Source: Treponema socranskii subsp. buccale (GTDB taxonomy: Bacteria; Spirochaetota; Spirochaetia; Treponematales; Treponemataceae). From it: a stretch of 64,000 bases of DNA. The notes beneath the pieces were generated by a model. The model saw only the letters and a program-made list of their open reading frames with translations. It was not told where the DNA came from and made no database searches. Below are positions 25,322 through 35,221 of this stretch, piece by piece. Each line of letters begins with the position of its first letter. Position 1 is the first letter of the stretch. The stretch lies in assembly GCF_024181585.1 (NCBI RefSeq), contig NZ_CP054258.1:2232001-2296000 (forward strand), read 5' to 3'. The position numbers were made by a program, and so were the translations under genes.

Positions 25322-25756
25322 TTAAAATACCGCCGCTTCTTCTTCCATTTCTTCGAATTCTTCCGCCGATGCCGCCGTCGCCTCCGCTATGCCTGCAAGC
25401 TCCGCATTCGAATCGGCTCTTTGTCCGACTTGCGGTTTGAATTCGATATGCTCGGCTATGATCGTAACGCGGCTCGCATTTTTTCCGTCCGCTCCTTTCC
25501 AGCGGCTTTGCTTCAGCCTGCCCACGACGCGCAGCCCCCTTCCTTTTGTAACGCGTTTTTCGCAGTATTCCGCCATTTTGCCGAACGCTTCCACATCGAA
25601 ATACGAAACTTCTTCGACGCCCCTTCCGTCTCCGCTTTTGTACCATCGATTTACCGCAAGCGGTATCGTACATACTTTGCAGCCGTGCGGTGTTTCTTTA
25701 AATACGACATCGCGCGTAATGTTCCCTTCGAGAATAATCGAATTTAATTGATTCAT
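25322..25756 (-). CDS. ssb: Single-stranded DNA-binding protein
   Basis: Binds ssDNA as a tetramer during replication and repair. The 144-residue protein has the OB fold (MNQLNSIILEGNITRDVVFK; VNRWYKSGDG; SYFDVEAFGKMAEYCEKRVTKGRGLRVVGRLKQSRW; TIIAEHIEF) and a short acidic C-terminal tail ending EEEAAVF, which replaces the usual DDIPF partner-binding tip but keeps the acidic run and final Phe. CAGGAG precedes the ATG at good spacing. It stands apart from rpsF/rpsR, with which ssb is linked in many bacteria. Confidence 0.93.
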   Translation of the reverse strand: MNQLNSIILEGNITRDVVFKETPHGCKVCTIPLAVNRWYKSGDGRGVEEVSYFDVEAFGKMAEYCEKRVTKGRGLRVVGRLKQSRWKGADGKNASRVTIIAEHIEFKPQVGQRADSNAELAGIAEATAASAEEFEEMEEEAAVF

Positions 25757-26005
25757 AAAAACTCCTGTGTCATACCGATTTCAAACCGTATCACCGTCTC
25801 AAAACCAATCGGACACCTCTGAAAACTCGGTCGGATTTTCGGAGACGCCCAAGCCTATATTGCCGGCCGGCAAAAGTTTTTCCTTGCAGCGCGCATTTTA
25901 TATATCGAGGAAATTTTTCATTTTCGGAGTTTTTTAGGACAAAAAGAGATAATTTTTTGTAAACATATCCGCCCTATCCGTCGGCAGCACTTCAAAAATA
26001 AAATC

Positions 26006-26040
26006 TTGCAAAACCACTTTTTTTTTTGTATAGTGGTTTT
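26006..26040 (+). promoter_or_regulatory. Promoter with palindrome before the InlB-repeat gene
   Basis: TTGCAA (26006-26011), 17-base spacer containing a ten-T run, TATAGT (26029-26034). The 8-base arms AAAACCAC and GTGGTTTT flank and overlap the promoter, making a likely operator or slippage-prone control site. The rest of 25757-26066 shows only a GCCGGCCGGC palindrome near 25863 and the ssb leader. Confidence 0.6.
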
Positions 26041-26066
26041 ATACGAGAAATTCGTGGAGGTGTTTT

Positions 26067-28964
26067 ATGAAAAAAACGATACGTTTTTTTACGGTTATGC
26101 TTTTAGCCCTTGCGGCTCAGGCATTTTTTACAAGTTGTAACGGCGATGTCGGTTCCGACTCCGGACCAACACATTACACTGTTACGTTTTATAAAAACTA
26201 CGAAGGTGCGGATCCTGCAAGTTTTTCGTTTTACTGTGAAGAAGGAAAATTTTCAACGCTTCCCACGCAATTGAGGAAAGGCTACAAGTTTTTGGGCTGG
26301 GCAAAAACAGCGGATGCAACGGCACCCGAATACGCCGGAGGCGGCAGCGTAAAAGTCGAGTCGAACCTTGCGTTTTACGCTTTATGGCAAAAAGTCGAAT
26401 CCTTTAAAGTTACTTTTGACGCAGGATTTATAAAAGACGGCGACAGTGCGGCGGAAACGAAAATTCAAACGGTAAACGTTTCTTCATCAAGTGAAAAATT
26501 TACATTGGATAAAAACACGTTTACCCGCACGGGCTATGTTTTTGCGGGTTGGAGTAAAACAAAAACTTCTCTGTACTATTCTTATATGATTGACTACAAA
26601 GATGCAGAAAGTGTGGAATATTTTTACGAAGACACAACGCTTTATGCGCTCTGGCTCGAACAGTCAAAATCAATCAAGATTACGTACAACAAAAATGACG
26701 GAACGGCAACGCCGGAAGAAATATCTTATTATATTGAAAAAGGAAAGTTTTTCACACTGCGGGCAAATACTTTTACAAGAGACGGAATGTCTTTTGCCGG
26801 CTGGTCAAAATCAAAAAGTTCAAAGAAAAAAGAATACGACGACAAAGCGGGTGTCTGGGATTCTAATGCACAAAGCGACATGACTCTTTACGCACTCTGG
26901 CACGACGACGCACATTATGTCATCACCTACTATTCAAACTTCAAAGGTTCAACGTACGACTACAAAGAACAGACTTTAGCAAAATCGGAAAGCGGTGCGA
27001 CGGGAACCCTTTTGAAAAATACTTTTGAACGCACGGGCTACGTTTTCTACGGTTGGTACACTTCAAGCCATCTTCCGGAAGATTTCGGAACGGTGTCAGA
27101 GTTTTTTACGGACGAAGCAAAAATCACTTTGAAAACGGATGAAAACTTATACGCCTGCTGGCTTGAAGACAAAGTTTCGGAGGCGGTAAAACTTACTTTC
27201 AACAAAAATGACGGAACAACAATTCCTGAAGAAACAAGTCAGTACGTAAAATACGGAAGCAAATCGCCTTGGAGTTGGAAAGTAAACTACAATAAACTCA
27301 AACCCAATACGTTCACTCGGGAAAATTACGAATTCTTAGGCTGGGCAACATCTTCTTCCGCAACAAGCGCAACTTACAAGGATGCTGAAACAGATGTTTA
27401 CTTTACCTCCAACACGACATTGTATGCCGTCTGGCTGTACAAGGGACCGGTTGTTATCACTTTTGACGGAAACGGCGGAAAAGATTCCGACGGAAACACT
27501 ACCGCAACGCAGACTATAACCGCAAACACTAACACTGAATTAAAAGCAAACACATTTGCAAAAGAAAATTACGATTTTGCAGGCTGGGCTAAAACCGGCG
27601 ACGCAACATTCGGAGAATATAACGATAAACAAAGCGTAAAATTCTCCGAACCTGCCGTTACGCTTTACGCCGTGTGGAAGGCAAATCCGGTAATCACATT
27701 CAACGGAAACGGAGGCTCCACAAAGGACGGAAAAACGACGACAACACAAAGCATTCCTTACGGAGTTTCCACTGCATTGAATGAAAATCCGTTTACAAAA
27801 GCCGGAAGCACATTTTTAGGCTGGAATAAATATGCAAGCGGAACGGTTGCTCAATACACCGATAAAGCAAGCATATCTATTTATGCAGATACGAGGCTTT
27901 ATGCGGTTTGGAAAGACGATATTGTTTTGACGTTCAACGCGAACGGAGGAATCGGCAGCGATTTTACAAAAAAGATAGCATACGATACGGCAAGTTCTTC
28001 GTACAAATTTACCGTCCCGGAAAGCACGTTTGCAAAGACCGGGTACGTCTTTATCGGATGGGGAAATTCCGCAAGTTCCAAAGATGCGTCGTACAAGGCA
28101 GGAGAATCGGCATCCGCTTCAGAAAGTAAAACTTTGTATGCAATATGGGCAAAAGAATCCGTTCCGGTAAGATTTGACCCGAATACCGAAAACGGCGGAA
28201 GCGGAACTCCGTTTACCGAAAATCTTTCGCTGAACGCGACCACGCTGAAATACGAGGGAACGTTACCTGCAAACACGTTTACGAATTCAAACGGAAATTT
28301 CACCGGTTGGAGCACTGACAAAAAACCAAGTTCTTACCAGATAGGAGAAATAATGAGTGCGGGATTGACAGTTTCCCTTTCGCCTTCACAGTTGCCGAAT
28401 ACCGAAGGCTTTACACTCTATGCCGTCTGGAATCCGAAAACGTATACGGTAACATACAATCTCGGCGGCAACGGCACGGACATTGTAAAAACCGTACCGA
28501 ACACCGCAGTAAAATACGGCGAAACTATTGATTATGTTTTAGAAGGCGTTCCTACACCCGCATTGACTTACTACAGCCTTACAGAGTGGCACTCAGTTGT
28601 TTACGGAAGCAAAAGGGCGGGAGCGGCTATAAAACTTAGAAGTGACCAAACTTTCTATGCCGTATGGAAACTGAACGGTACAATTTTAGATAAGGAAGGC
28701 ACAGTTTACTCAAGTTCTCAGCACAGCTTCACATTTAAGCTTTTAAACAAAGAAAGCTTGGTTTTCACTGCCACTGCAAGCGGCTCAAGCGGTCTCGATT
28801 TTTGGCTTTATGACAGCAAAGCCACGAGGATTTCAGATAAAACGAAACTAACAGCTGAGACTTACACATTGAAGTTACAAGCGGGAACTTATACATTGGT
28901 CATACACAATGGTAACATTTTGAATAGTAAAAATTACTCGATAAAAATAGCGCCTGCGAACTAA
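26067..28964 (+). CDS. Surface lipoprotein with ten InlB-type (Listeria-Bacteroides) repeats
   Basis: The 965-residue protein has a lipoprotein signal with lipobox FTSC (Cys24). From about residue 37 to 850 there are ten repeats of 70-95 residues, each starting like YTVTFNANGG, passing through GYVFAGW and ending LYAVW, the InlB B-repeat pattern of extended beta-grasp modules. A final domain of about 95 residues (begins GTILDKEGTVYSSSQHSF) resembles PPC-type secreted C-terminal domains. No enzyme motif is present; it is probably an exposed adhesin-like or spacer protein. Base composition is lower in GC than the flanks. GTGGAGG precedes the start. Repeat number may vary between strains. Confidence 0.88.
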   Translation: MKKTIRFFTVMLLALAAQAFFTSCNGDVGSDSGPTHYTVTFYKNYEGADPASFSFYCEEGKFSTLPTQLRKGYKFLGWAKTADATAPEYAGGGSVKVESNLAFYALWQKVESFKVTFDAGFIKDGDSAAETKIQTVNVSSSSEKFTLDKNTFTRTGYVFAGWSKTKTSLYYSYMIDYKDAESVEYFYEDTTLYALWLEQSKSIKITYNKNDGTATPEEISYYIEKGKFFTLRANTFTRDGMSFAGWSKSKSSKKKEYDDKAGVWDSNAQSDMTLYALWHDDAHYVITYYSNFKGSTYDYKEQTLAKSESGATGTLLKNTFERTGYVFYGWYTSSHLPEDFGTVSEFFTDEAKITLKTDENLYACWLEDKVSEAVKLTFNKNDGTTIPEETSQYVKYGSKSPWSWKVNYNKLKPNTFTRENYEFLGWATSSSATSATYKDAETDVYFTSNTTLYAVWLYKGPVVITFDGNGGKDSDGNTTATQTITANTNTELKANTFAKENYDFAGWAKTGDATFGEYNDKQSVKFSEPAVTLYAVWKANPVITFNGNGGSTKDGKTTTTQSIPYGVSTALNENPFTKAGSTFLGWNKYASGTVAQYTDKASISIYADTRLYAVWKDDIVLTFNANGGIGSDFTKKIAYDTASSSYKFTVPESTFAKTGYVFIGWGNSASSKDASYKAGESASASESKTLYAIWAKESVPVRFDPNTENGGSGTPFTENLSLNATTLKYEGTLPANTFTNSNGNFTGWSTDKKPSSYQIGEIMSAGLTVSLSPSQLPNTEGFTLYAVWNPKTYTVTYNLGGNGTDIVKTVPNTAVKYGETIDYVLEGVPTPALTYYSLTEWHSVVYGSKRAGAAIKLRSDQTFYAVWKLNGTILDKEGTVYSSSQHSFTFKLLNKESLVFTATASGSSGLDFWLYDSKATRISDKTKLTAETYTLKLQAGTYTLVIHNGNILNSKNYSIKIAPAN

Positions 28965-28972
28965 ATGCATAC

Positions 28973-29013
28973 CGGCTCCGGTCTGCTCAAAGCGGCCGGG
29001 GCTGTTTTTTTTA
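28973..29013 (+). terminator. Terminator after the InlB-repeat gene
   Basis: GGCTCCGGTCTGC can pair with GCGGCCGGGGCT (allowing wobble) and is followed by eight T. The stretch 29014-29232 holds nothing recognised. Confidence 0.65.
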
Positions 29014-29232
29014 CGGATGAGAATCTCACCTGCCGCGTTGAAGTGAAAAGCATTGAAAATCCGAAAGCGTTTTACACATTATTAAACAAGAACACCGTAT
29101 CTTCTTCGGCTGCAGTACGCCCGCCGCTACACGAATGCACTGCGCAAAGTTCCCCGCGCCGCTCGCAATTTAAGCCATTACCGGAAGTTTTTCTGCAGGT
29201 ATTTTTTGCGCTTGGAGTACGATCCCCATCGA

Positions 29233-31125
29233 CTAGCCGTTACTGATAAGGCGCAGTATGTACAGCTGCACATACATAAACAGCGATTCCTGTTCGCTTA
29301 TCTTTTGCATATTCGGCGTTTTAATAAGGGATTCCGCAAGACTCCTCACGCGTTCGATCGTAAACGTCTGAGCCGAAATCGTATGGATAACCCTGCGCAT
29401 ATAACCGCGAATCAGGGAATTGACGTCTTCGGTAAGCTGGCGGTGCGCATCCGGCGATATCAATTTATTCCACTGTTTGCAGTACGAATCGAGCTCGCGA
29501 TCAACCGTCGAACCTTCCGGCACGAGATCGTTTTCAACCGTCTTTGCAGCCTGCATGATCGCTTCACGCTTTGTCGCAGGGCGTATATTTTTATTCGTCG
29601 AATGCGTATCTCGAACTTCTTCCGTCTCTTCATTGTTTTTTTTCTTTTTCGGACCGCGCATAAAAAAACCGATAATCTGCGAAACGATCGGAATCGAATA
29701 CCAAAACGGCAGGAGGATTTTCGCGTTTGAAAGCACCGCAGCGTTGCTTATCATGAGCAGTTCGGTATACGGCAAAAGCCGCCCGTTTGAAAAGAGCCGG
29801 AAATTTCCGCCGTTTGTACTGTTTTGCAATTCGACGTCAAGCAGCGTCAAAAAGTTGGCGTTGAGCAGCGCATACAAAACGGGCGACGTTTTTTCGACCT
29901 GAGTTTTAAGAACCGATTCGAAACGCTGCTTGTCGTGCATTTCGGGAAGCTTTTCAAAATTTTTAAGCGCCTTATACCATTTGTTTGTGAGATTCTGCTT
30001 TATGGCGCTGTGCGCTTCGTTGCACAGCCGTATGATAAGCGGAAACACTTTTGTCTTATAAACGAAGTAGCGCGTACCCGAATCGACCTTAAAAACAAGA
30101 AGGCGCGGCAAATCTCCGTCTTCGCTTTCCGTCGTAAGCCGATCGAGAAATTTTTTCAAATCGGCATCGCTGTAACGATTGCTGAGCGGCATACCTTTGG
30201 AATCGGTCATTTTGACGATCGCGCTCATCGGATAAAAATACGGCGGCTTGTCGAGAGAAGCTTCCAGCAATTCCAGCGCTTCGTTTTTTTGCTGCCGTTC
30301 CTGCACTTTATTTTTGAGCATTACAAGATGCAATTCCGCAATCGACACCGCCTGCAAAAGATTCGTATCTTCAAGTGTCGTATCTTTTACTTTTTCAAAA
30401 TCCTGCCTGATAAAATAACACAACTGACTCCACGAATAAAAGGAGCTCGGCGAAGACTCCAAGAGCTGTGACGGACTGTCCTGCCGCGAAACGAACTGCT
30501 CAAAAAAAGTTTTTATCGAAATCTCTTTTCCCGGATTTGCATTGCGCAATTTTTTCAAAAAATAATCGTGGTACTCTTCTTTTTTGAGCATCGCACGGAT
30601 CTTCGACAGCGCCGCATCGGTGAGCATCTGTACGGGTACACATTCGGGAAACAGAATGGAAGGCACATTGCGCGGCAGCTGTACGACATAGAGTCTCGGA
30701 GATTTCAAATCCTGTTTTGCAAACAGCGACGCAAGCAAATCGGATGCCGGACGTTTTTCAAGTGCGTCCGATGAAAGCTGCTTCGGCAAATCCGCCATCG
30801 TCGGAAAGGGGACGGCAGGATTGAACGCAAGCTCTTTATAACGCTGCGCAAACCTCACCGTATAATACATGATGACAATAATAATTTGTTTTTCACCGTC
30901 GCGTTCGAGAACGGAAACGAGGTGCTTGCTCTCAAGCTTTTGCAATTCGGCGATAACCGTATCTTCCGTATTGCCGAGATACACATCCAAGCCGGGCTCT
31001 TCTTCGATATAGTGCTGCGCATATTTTTTTATGTAATCGCAAAAATCGCGCAAATTAACAAAAGCGGATTTTTGTTTGTTCGCATACGAACGGAGAAGCG
31101 TGCCGAAATTTGTTATCACCGACAT
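29233..31125 (-). CDS. Large conserved-looking protein of unknown function
   Basis: A 630-residue protein that I do not recognise. It begins MSVITNFGTLLRSYANKQKS, has no signal peptide, is rich in Leu, Lys and Glu with probable coiled helices (about 260-310), and shows one short hydrophobic stretch near 495-515 (ILLPFWYSIPIVSQIIGFFM) followed by a basic, acidic linker (KKKKNNEETEEV). The first 50 residues (LRDFCDYIKKYA, then a block ending LESKHLVSVLE) resemble a small winged-helix-like domain, which is only a guess. Codon use matches neighbours, so it is a genuine gene. The ATG at 31125 coincides with the predicted transcription start; no ribosome site is visible. Confidence 0.75.
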   Translation of the reverse strand: MSVITNFGTLLRSYANKQKSAFVNLRDFCDYIKKYAQHYIEEEPGLDVYLGNTEDTVIAELQKLESKHLVSVLERDGEKQIIIVIMYYTVRFAQRYKELAFNPAVPFPTMADLPKQLSSDALEKRPASDLLASLFAKQDLKSPRLYVVQLPRNVPSILFPECVPVQMLTDAALSKIRAMLKKEEYHDYFLKKLRNANPGKEISIKTFFEQFVSRQDSPSQLLESSPSSFYSWSQLCYFIRQDFEKVKDTTLEDTNLLQAVSIAELHLVMLKNKVQERQQKNEALELLEASLDKPPYFYPMSAIVKMTDSKGMPLSNRYSDADLKKFLDRLTTESEDGDLPRLLVFKVDSGTRYFVYKTKVFPLIIRLCNEAHSAIKQNLTNKWYKALKNFEKLPEMHDKQRFESVLKTQVEKTSPVLYALLNANFLTLLDVELQNSTNGGNFRLFSNGRLLPYTELLMISNAAVLSNAKILLPFWYSIPIVSQIIGFFMRGPKKKKNNEETEEVRDTHSTNKNIRPATKREAIMQAAKTVENDLVPEGSTVDRELDSYCKQWNKLISPDAHRQLTEDVNSLIRGYMRRVIHTISAQTFTIERVRSLAESLIKTPNMQKISEQESLFMYVQLYILRLISNG

Positions 31126-31132
31126 AACTTTT

Positions 31133-31161
31133 AGTATACCAGAGAAGTCGTTTTTCGACAA
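31133..31161 (-). promoter_or_regulatory. Promoter of the 630-aa gene, leaderless geometry
   Basis: On the minus strand TTGTCG (31156-31161), 17-base spacer, TATACT (31133-31138); the ATG follows seven bases after the -10 and lacks a Shine-Dalgarno site. Between 31165 and 31400 only GC-rich short inverted repeats (GGGGGAAGTCTCCCCC near 31223) are seen. Confidence 0.6.
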
Positions 31162-31399
31162 CACGATTTATTGAAATTTCATTGAAGTTTTTCACTGATG
31201 TTAAAAAGTCAAATATATCCAAAGGGGGAAGTCTCCCCCTCGCTCCCGGCCTTTTCACTGCACGGGCGGAGACTCCCGTTTCAGCCCGCTCCGTTCATAC
31301 GGCCGTTCGCTGCCCCCTCTGCGGGGACACCCCGCAACGCCCCGTACCCTTCCCTGCGCGCCTTTATAACGATGCCCGAAAAGCCGACTCTCGAACTCG

Positions 31400-31428
31400 T
31401 TGTCAGCGTGACAAATATCAATTATAAT
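31400..31428 (+). promoter_or_regulatory. Promoter of hisC, leaderless geometry
   Basis: TTGTCA (31400-31405), 17-base spacer, TATAAT (31423-31428); hisC ATG begins seven bases later at the expected +1, with no Shine-Dalgarno site. Confidence 0.65.
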
Positions 31429-31435
31429 AAAGACT

Positions 31436-32584
31436 ATGAAATCAAAGCGAATGGCGCAGCTGCATCCCTACGTACCCGGCGAACAGCCTGTCGACAGAAC
31501 ATACATCAAACTCAACGCAAACGAAAACCCCTATCCGCCGAGTCCGAACGTAATTTCAGCCGTTACCGATTTTATTAAAAAGCATCCCGAAAAACTTGCG
31601 CTTTATCCCGATCCCGACGCCGGCAATCTTCGAAAAGCGATCGCTGATATGCTGAACAGAACGGGCGGCGTCCTTGTACGCGCCGTCCCCGAAAATGAAA
31701 AATGCCGGCCTGCCGCCGTGGACAGGATTCCGTTTACCGTAACGCCCGATATGATCTATGCGGGTAACGGAAGCGACGAAGTGCTTTCGTTCGTGTTTTA
31801 TGCTTTTTTCGATTCAGATACGAAACTTGTTACGCCGGAATTTTCCTACAGCTTTTATCCGGTATACGGCGGCTTTTACGATATTCCTCTCGATTTCGTC
31901 AAACTCAAAAGCGACTGGACGCTCGACACGAAAACCATGGTCGAACGGGAAAAAAGCAACGATTCCGGCATCATATTTGCAAATCCGAACGCACCGACCG
32001 GACGTTCGCTTTCGCGGAACGAAGTACGCGCCATGCTCGAAAAAACAAACCGTGAACGGGTATTCGTCGTCGATGAAGCCTACGTCGATTTCGGCGGCGA
32101 AAGCTGCATCCCTCTTCTCGCGGACTTTCCCAATTTGGTCGTCGTGCGTACGTTCAGCAAAAGTTTTTGCGGAGCGGGTATGCGGCTCGGCTACATCGTC
32201 GCATCTCCCGAACTCGTGCAGACGGTTACAACGGTAAAAAATTCGCTCAATCATTTTCCGATCGACGCAATCTCTCAAATCGCCGGTATCGCCGCGTGCG
32301 AAAACGATGCATACTACGCCGACTGTGCAAAAAAAATTGCCGCCGAACGTGAAAAATTTTCGGCTTTCCTCGCCGCTCACGGCTGGGACTGCATTCCGTC
32401 TTTAACGAATTTCGTCTTTGCTCGAAAAGACGGACTTTCCGGAGAAGATGCGTACCGCCGCATAAAAGAGCGCGGTATTCTCGTCCGCCGCTTTGCGACA
32501 AAGGGAATCGAAGACTATCTCCGTATCACGATCGGCACTCCCGACCAAATGCGCACGCTCCGGGAAACGATCGAAACGCTGTAA
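31436..32584 (+). CDS. hisC: Histidinol-phosphate aminotransferase
   Basis: PLP enzyme that transaminates imidazoleacetol phosphate to histidinol phosphate. The 382-residue protein has the class II/HisC features: HPYVPGEQPVDRTYIKLNAN at the start, YAGNGSDEVLSF near 110, FANPNAPTGRS, VDEAYVDFGGES and the PLP-lysine segment RTFSKSFCGAGMRLGY near 240-255, ending with RITIGTPDQM. A modest insert near 75-95 (RAVPENEKCRPAAVD) lengthens the N-terminal region. It is alone, 22 kb from hisG-hisB, and converges with the chemotaxis receptor gene with 23 bases between stops. Confidence 0.94.
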   Translation: MKSKRMAQLHPYVPGEQPVDRTYIKLNANENPYPPSPNVISAVTDFIKKHPEKLALYPDPDAGNLRKAIADMLNRTGGVLVRAVPENEKCRPAAVDRIPFTVTPDMIYAGNGSDEVLSFVFYAFFDSDTKLVTPEFSYSFYPVYGGFYDIPLDFVKLKSDWTLDTKTMVEREKSNDSGIIFANPNAPTGRSLSRNEVRAMLEKTNRERVFVVDEAYVDFGGESCIPLLADFPNLVVVRTFSKSFCGAGMRLGYIVASPELVQTVTTVKNSLNHFPIDAISQIAGIAACENDAYYADCAKKIAAEREKFSAFLAAHGWDCIPSLTNFVFARKDGLSGEDAYRRIKERGILVRRFATKGIEDYLRITIGTPDQMRTLRETIETL

Positions 32585-32607
32585 GATCCGACGTCTCCCG
32601 TCCCGTA

Positions 32608-34716
32608 TCAGACTTTAAACTTTCCGACTTCAGAGGCAAGACTTTCGATACTCGCTTTATTTTTTTGGGTGAGCGAATTGACATCCTGTATGGCGTTATT
32701 GATCTGCATCACACCGGAAGCCATTTCGTTCATGCTGTCCGTGATGAGACGCGTCAATTCGTCGAGCTTATGCATTTCGCCGGCAACCTGTTCGCCGCCT
32801 TTCAACATCTCTTCCGATCCCGTCTGCACTTCCGTCGTTACCGAATTGATGTCTTTGATTGCGGCGAGCACTTCTTTACTGCCCGTCTCCTGTTCGCGCA
32901 TGGCTTCGGTGAGACGGCTGCTCATGGATTTTACTTCTTCCGCCAGCGTAAAAATGATATTGAATTTTTCTTCGACGATTTTGGAAGAAGCGGCAAGCAT
33001 ACCGATTTCGTTGCCGAGCGACTTCAGCGTCGCCGTTATCCTTTTGCCTTGCATCGAAGAATCTTCCGCAAGCTTTCTGATTTCACCGGCGACGACGGCA
33101 AAGCCCTGTCCGGCTTCCCCTGCGTGAGCCGCTTCGATTGCGGCGTTCATCGCAAGCAGGTTCGTCTGGCTTGCGATATGCTGGATAACGCTCGACGCTT
33201 CCATAAGCGTTCCCGATTCTTCGGTGATACGCTGCGTAATACCGCTTGAATTGACAAGCGTGTCTTTTCCTTCTCCCGTTGCCGAAGAAAGATCTCCAAC
33301 GACGCTGTCTGTTCTGTCAAGCGTCTGACCGATGGAACCGATATTTGCAACCATCTCTTCTACGGCGGACGAAGATTGCGCTACGCTCGCAGCCTGAATT
33401 TCAATGCTGTTGTTCAGTTGTTTGATCGTTCTGATAATCTCTTCGATCGTAGCGGCCGTTTCGGTAACGCTCGCAGCCTGAGTGAGCACCTGCTGTTTGA
33501 TACCGTCGATATTGCTGTTTATTTGGTGAATAGTGCTTGCGGTTTCGCTCATATTCGATGCAAGCTCGTTTCCGGATGCTTGCATTATACCGGTATTTTC
33601 ACCGATCGATTTTATGGCGTTACCGATTTTTTCTATCGTTTGATTGAAGTATGCCGAAAGTTCGGTTACTTCGTCGTTGCCGGTGATTTTCAATCGGACG
33701 GTCAAATCGCCGTCCCCTTCCGCAATATTTTTTAAAGCGCGGCCGACGCCCTGAATAGGCTGCACCATTTTACGTGCAATGAAATAGAGAATTATCAATG
33801 CGGAAATCAAAACGACAAGCGCCATAATATCCATGACGATGCTCAACCTATTGACAGAGTCCATGAATTCTTCGTACGGAGCTTTGATGATCACCGTCCA
33901 GCCGGATAATTTGCTTTTTGCGTATGCGGCTATATGCAGCGTGTTTTCATACGTATAGTAACCGACTCCCGGGATTTCCGATTCCATTGCAATTTTTTCA
34001 AGCGCCGCTAACGATTTATAACTCGGATCCGTTTCCGATGCTTCGACGGCGTTGAACTGCCACTGCACATATTCCCGATCGGAATCCGCGATCCTATTGC
34101 CGGTCGCTCCCAAAATATAGCAGTTTCCCGTTTTTCCGACGACGATATCATCGATAATATCCGAAAGCGAGGTGCCCAGAACCGTACATCCGAGTACGCC
34201 GACGATAACATTCCGTTCGTTGCGCAGCGGAACGGCGATGGCGATAACAAACTTATTGGACGCACGGGAGATAAGGGGGTCTGAAATAAAAGGCTTACCG
34301 CTTTGCGCCTGCAAAAACCATTCCCGATCTCCTACGAAAGCGGTTTTGCCCGAAAACGTACGGCGGTAACCGTTCATATCCGTTATGCTCATCTCCATTA
34401 TTTTCGGATTATGCATAGCCTCCCGTTCCAGGATCCTCAGCTTTTCAGACAGAGAAACAGAGGAGTCTATCAAGTCGGGTATCCGTGCCATACCCTCGAT
34501 CAGCTGAAACCATGCTCTGATTCTTCCGTCTATGATCTCCTCAACGTCGGCGGCTTTATCCGTCAAATGCGTTTGAATCCGACCGGTTACGGTTTTACGC
34601 ATTGTACTGATCGCAAAGATGATTTCCCCGATCAAAACGGCGGAAAGCAACAGCCCGAAAATAATTGTTAATTTTCTGCGGATTGAAAAGCGTTTTGTTT
34701 CTGCCGTATCACTCAT
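32608..34716 (-). CDS. Methyl-accepting chemotaxis protein, dCache type
   Basis: Inner-membrane chemoreceptor of 702 residues: first span at about 14-35, a periplasmic dCache_1 sensor (about 40-285; WFQLIEGMARIPDL, DREWFLQAQSGKPFISDPLI), second span near 297-320, HAMP, and a long MCP signalling domain with the tip sequence IQHIASQTNLLAMNAAIEAAHAGEAGQGFAVVA-type hairpin near 535-570. It ends VGKFKV without a CheR-binding pentapeptide. Ligand is unknown; dCache sensors often bind amino acids or other small molecules. The ribosome site is poor (CGGGGGC). A TTGACA at 34808-34813 (minus) may belong to its promoter, without a clear -10. Confidence 0.93.
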   Translation of the reverse strand: MSDTAETKRFSIRRKLTIIFGLLLSAVLIGEIIFAISTMRKTVTGRIQTHLTDKAADVEEIIDGRIRAWFQLIEGMARIPDLIDSSVSLSEKLRILEREAMHNPKIMEMSITDMNGYRRTFSGKTAFVGDREWFLQAQSGKPFISDPLISRASNKFVIAIAVPLRNERNVIVGVLGCTVLGTSLSDIIDDIVVGKTGNCYILGATGNRIADSDREYVQWQFNAVEASETDPSYKSLAALEKIAMESEIPGVGYYTYENTLHIAAYAKSKLSGWTVIIKAPYEEFMDSVNRLSIVMDIMALVVLISALIILYFIARKMVQPIQGVGRALKNIAEGDGDLTVRLKITGNDEVTELSAYFNQTIEKIGNAIKSIGENTGIMQASGNELASNMSETASTIHQINSNIDGIKQQVLTQAASVTETAATIEEIIRTIKQLNNSIEIQAASVAQSSSAVEEMVANIGSIGQTLDRTDSVVGDLSSATGEGKDTLVNSSGITQRITEESGTLMEASSVIQHIASQTNLLAMNAAIEAAHAGEAGQGFAVVAGEIRKLAEDSSMQGKRITATLKSLGNEIGMLAASSKIVEEKFNIIFTLAEEVKSMSSRLTEAMREQETGSKEVLAAIKDINSVTTEVQTGSEEMLKGGEQVAGEMHKLDELTRLITDSMNEMASGVMQINNAIQDVNSLTQKNKASIESLASEVGKFKV

Positions 34717-34908
34717 GCGCGCGCCCCCGATTTGTTAAAAGAAAAGTGTCGGTACTCTCTTTGTTCATTCTTCGGAACCCCTTTTAAAAGCAAACACCCT
34801 TTTACATTGTCAAGTTCAATTTCGGTATTTAACCTTAGTAAATAAGTATAAGCCATTTTTCCTATTTAGTCTATCAGTTAATCTCGGCATTCAGGGCTTA
34901 CGCACGAA

Positions 34909-35100
34909 AAACTATATTCTCCAAAAAATCGCATGTACTATAAAAAACCGGCTGCACTCCCGGCAGCAGCCCTGCCACTCGCCGCGGCTGACCGTAATGG
35001 GAATCGGACTGCGCGAACTTTTTTTGCAAAAAAGTTCGCTTGCCGGCGGTCAGAACGGCTCGGCGGCATTGCCGCTGCCTCGCGTTCCGCCTTTTTTATT
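34909..35100 (+). repeat. Dispersed structured element B, copy 2
   Basis: Matches the element at 4546-4737: CTATATTCTCCAAAAAA at the left, hairpin GGCTGC/GCAGCC, hairpin with arms GCGAACTTTTTT/AAAAAAGTTCGC (copy 1 has CAATCTTTT/AAAAGATTG), a CTGACCG/CGGTCAG pairing, GGCA/TGCC apical hairpin, and CGTTCCGCC with six T. It again lies in a divergent intergenic region and points toward the plus-strand gene. Remaining bases up to 35221 contain a TATACT (35195-35200) that could be the -10 for the next gene. Confidence 0.6.
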
Positions 35101-35221
35101 GTATACTATCTCTCTTTTCTGTGTATACATTTTTCATGCGTAAACCTTGCTCAAGCGGCACTCATTATCGGGTGTTTTTTTTCGGCGAAACGGTGTATAC
35201 TGAGGGAAACGGGGGAATCGT

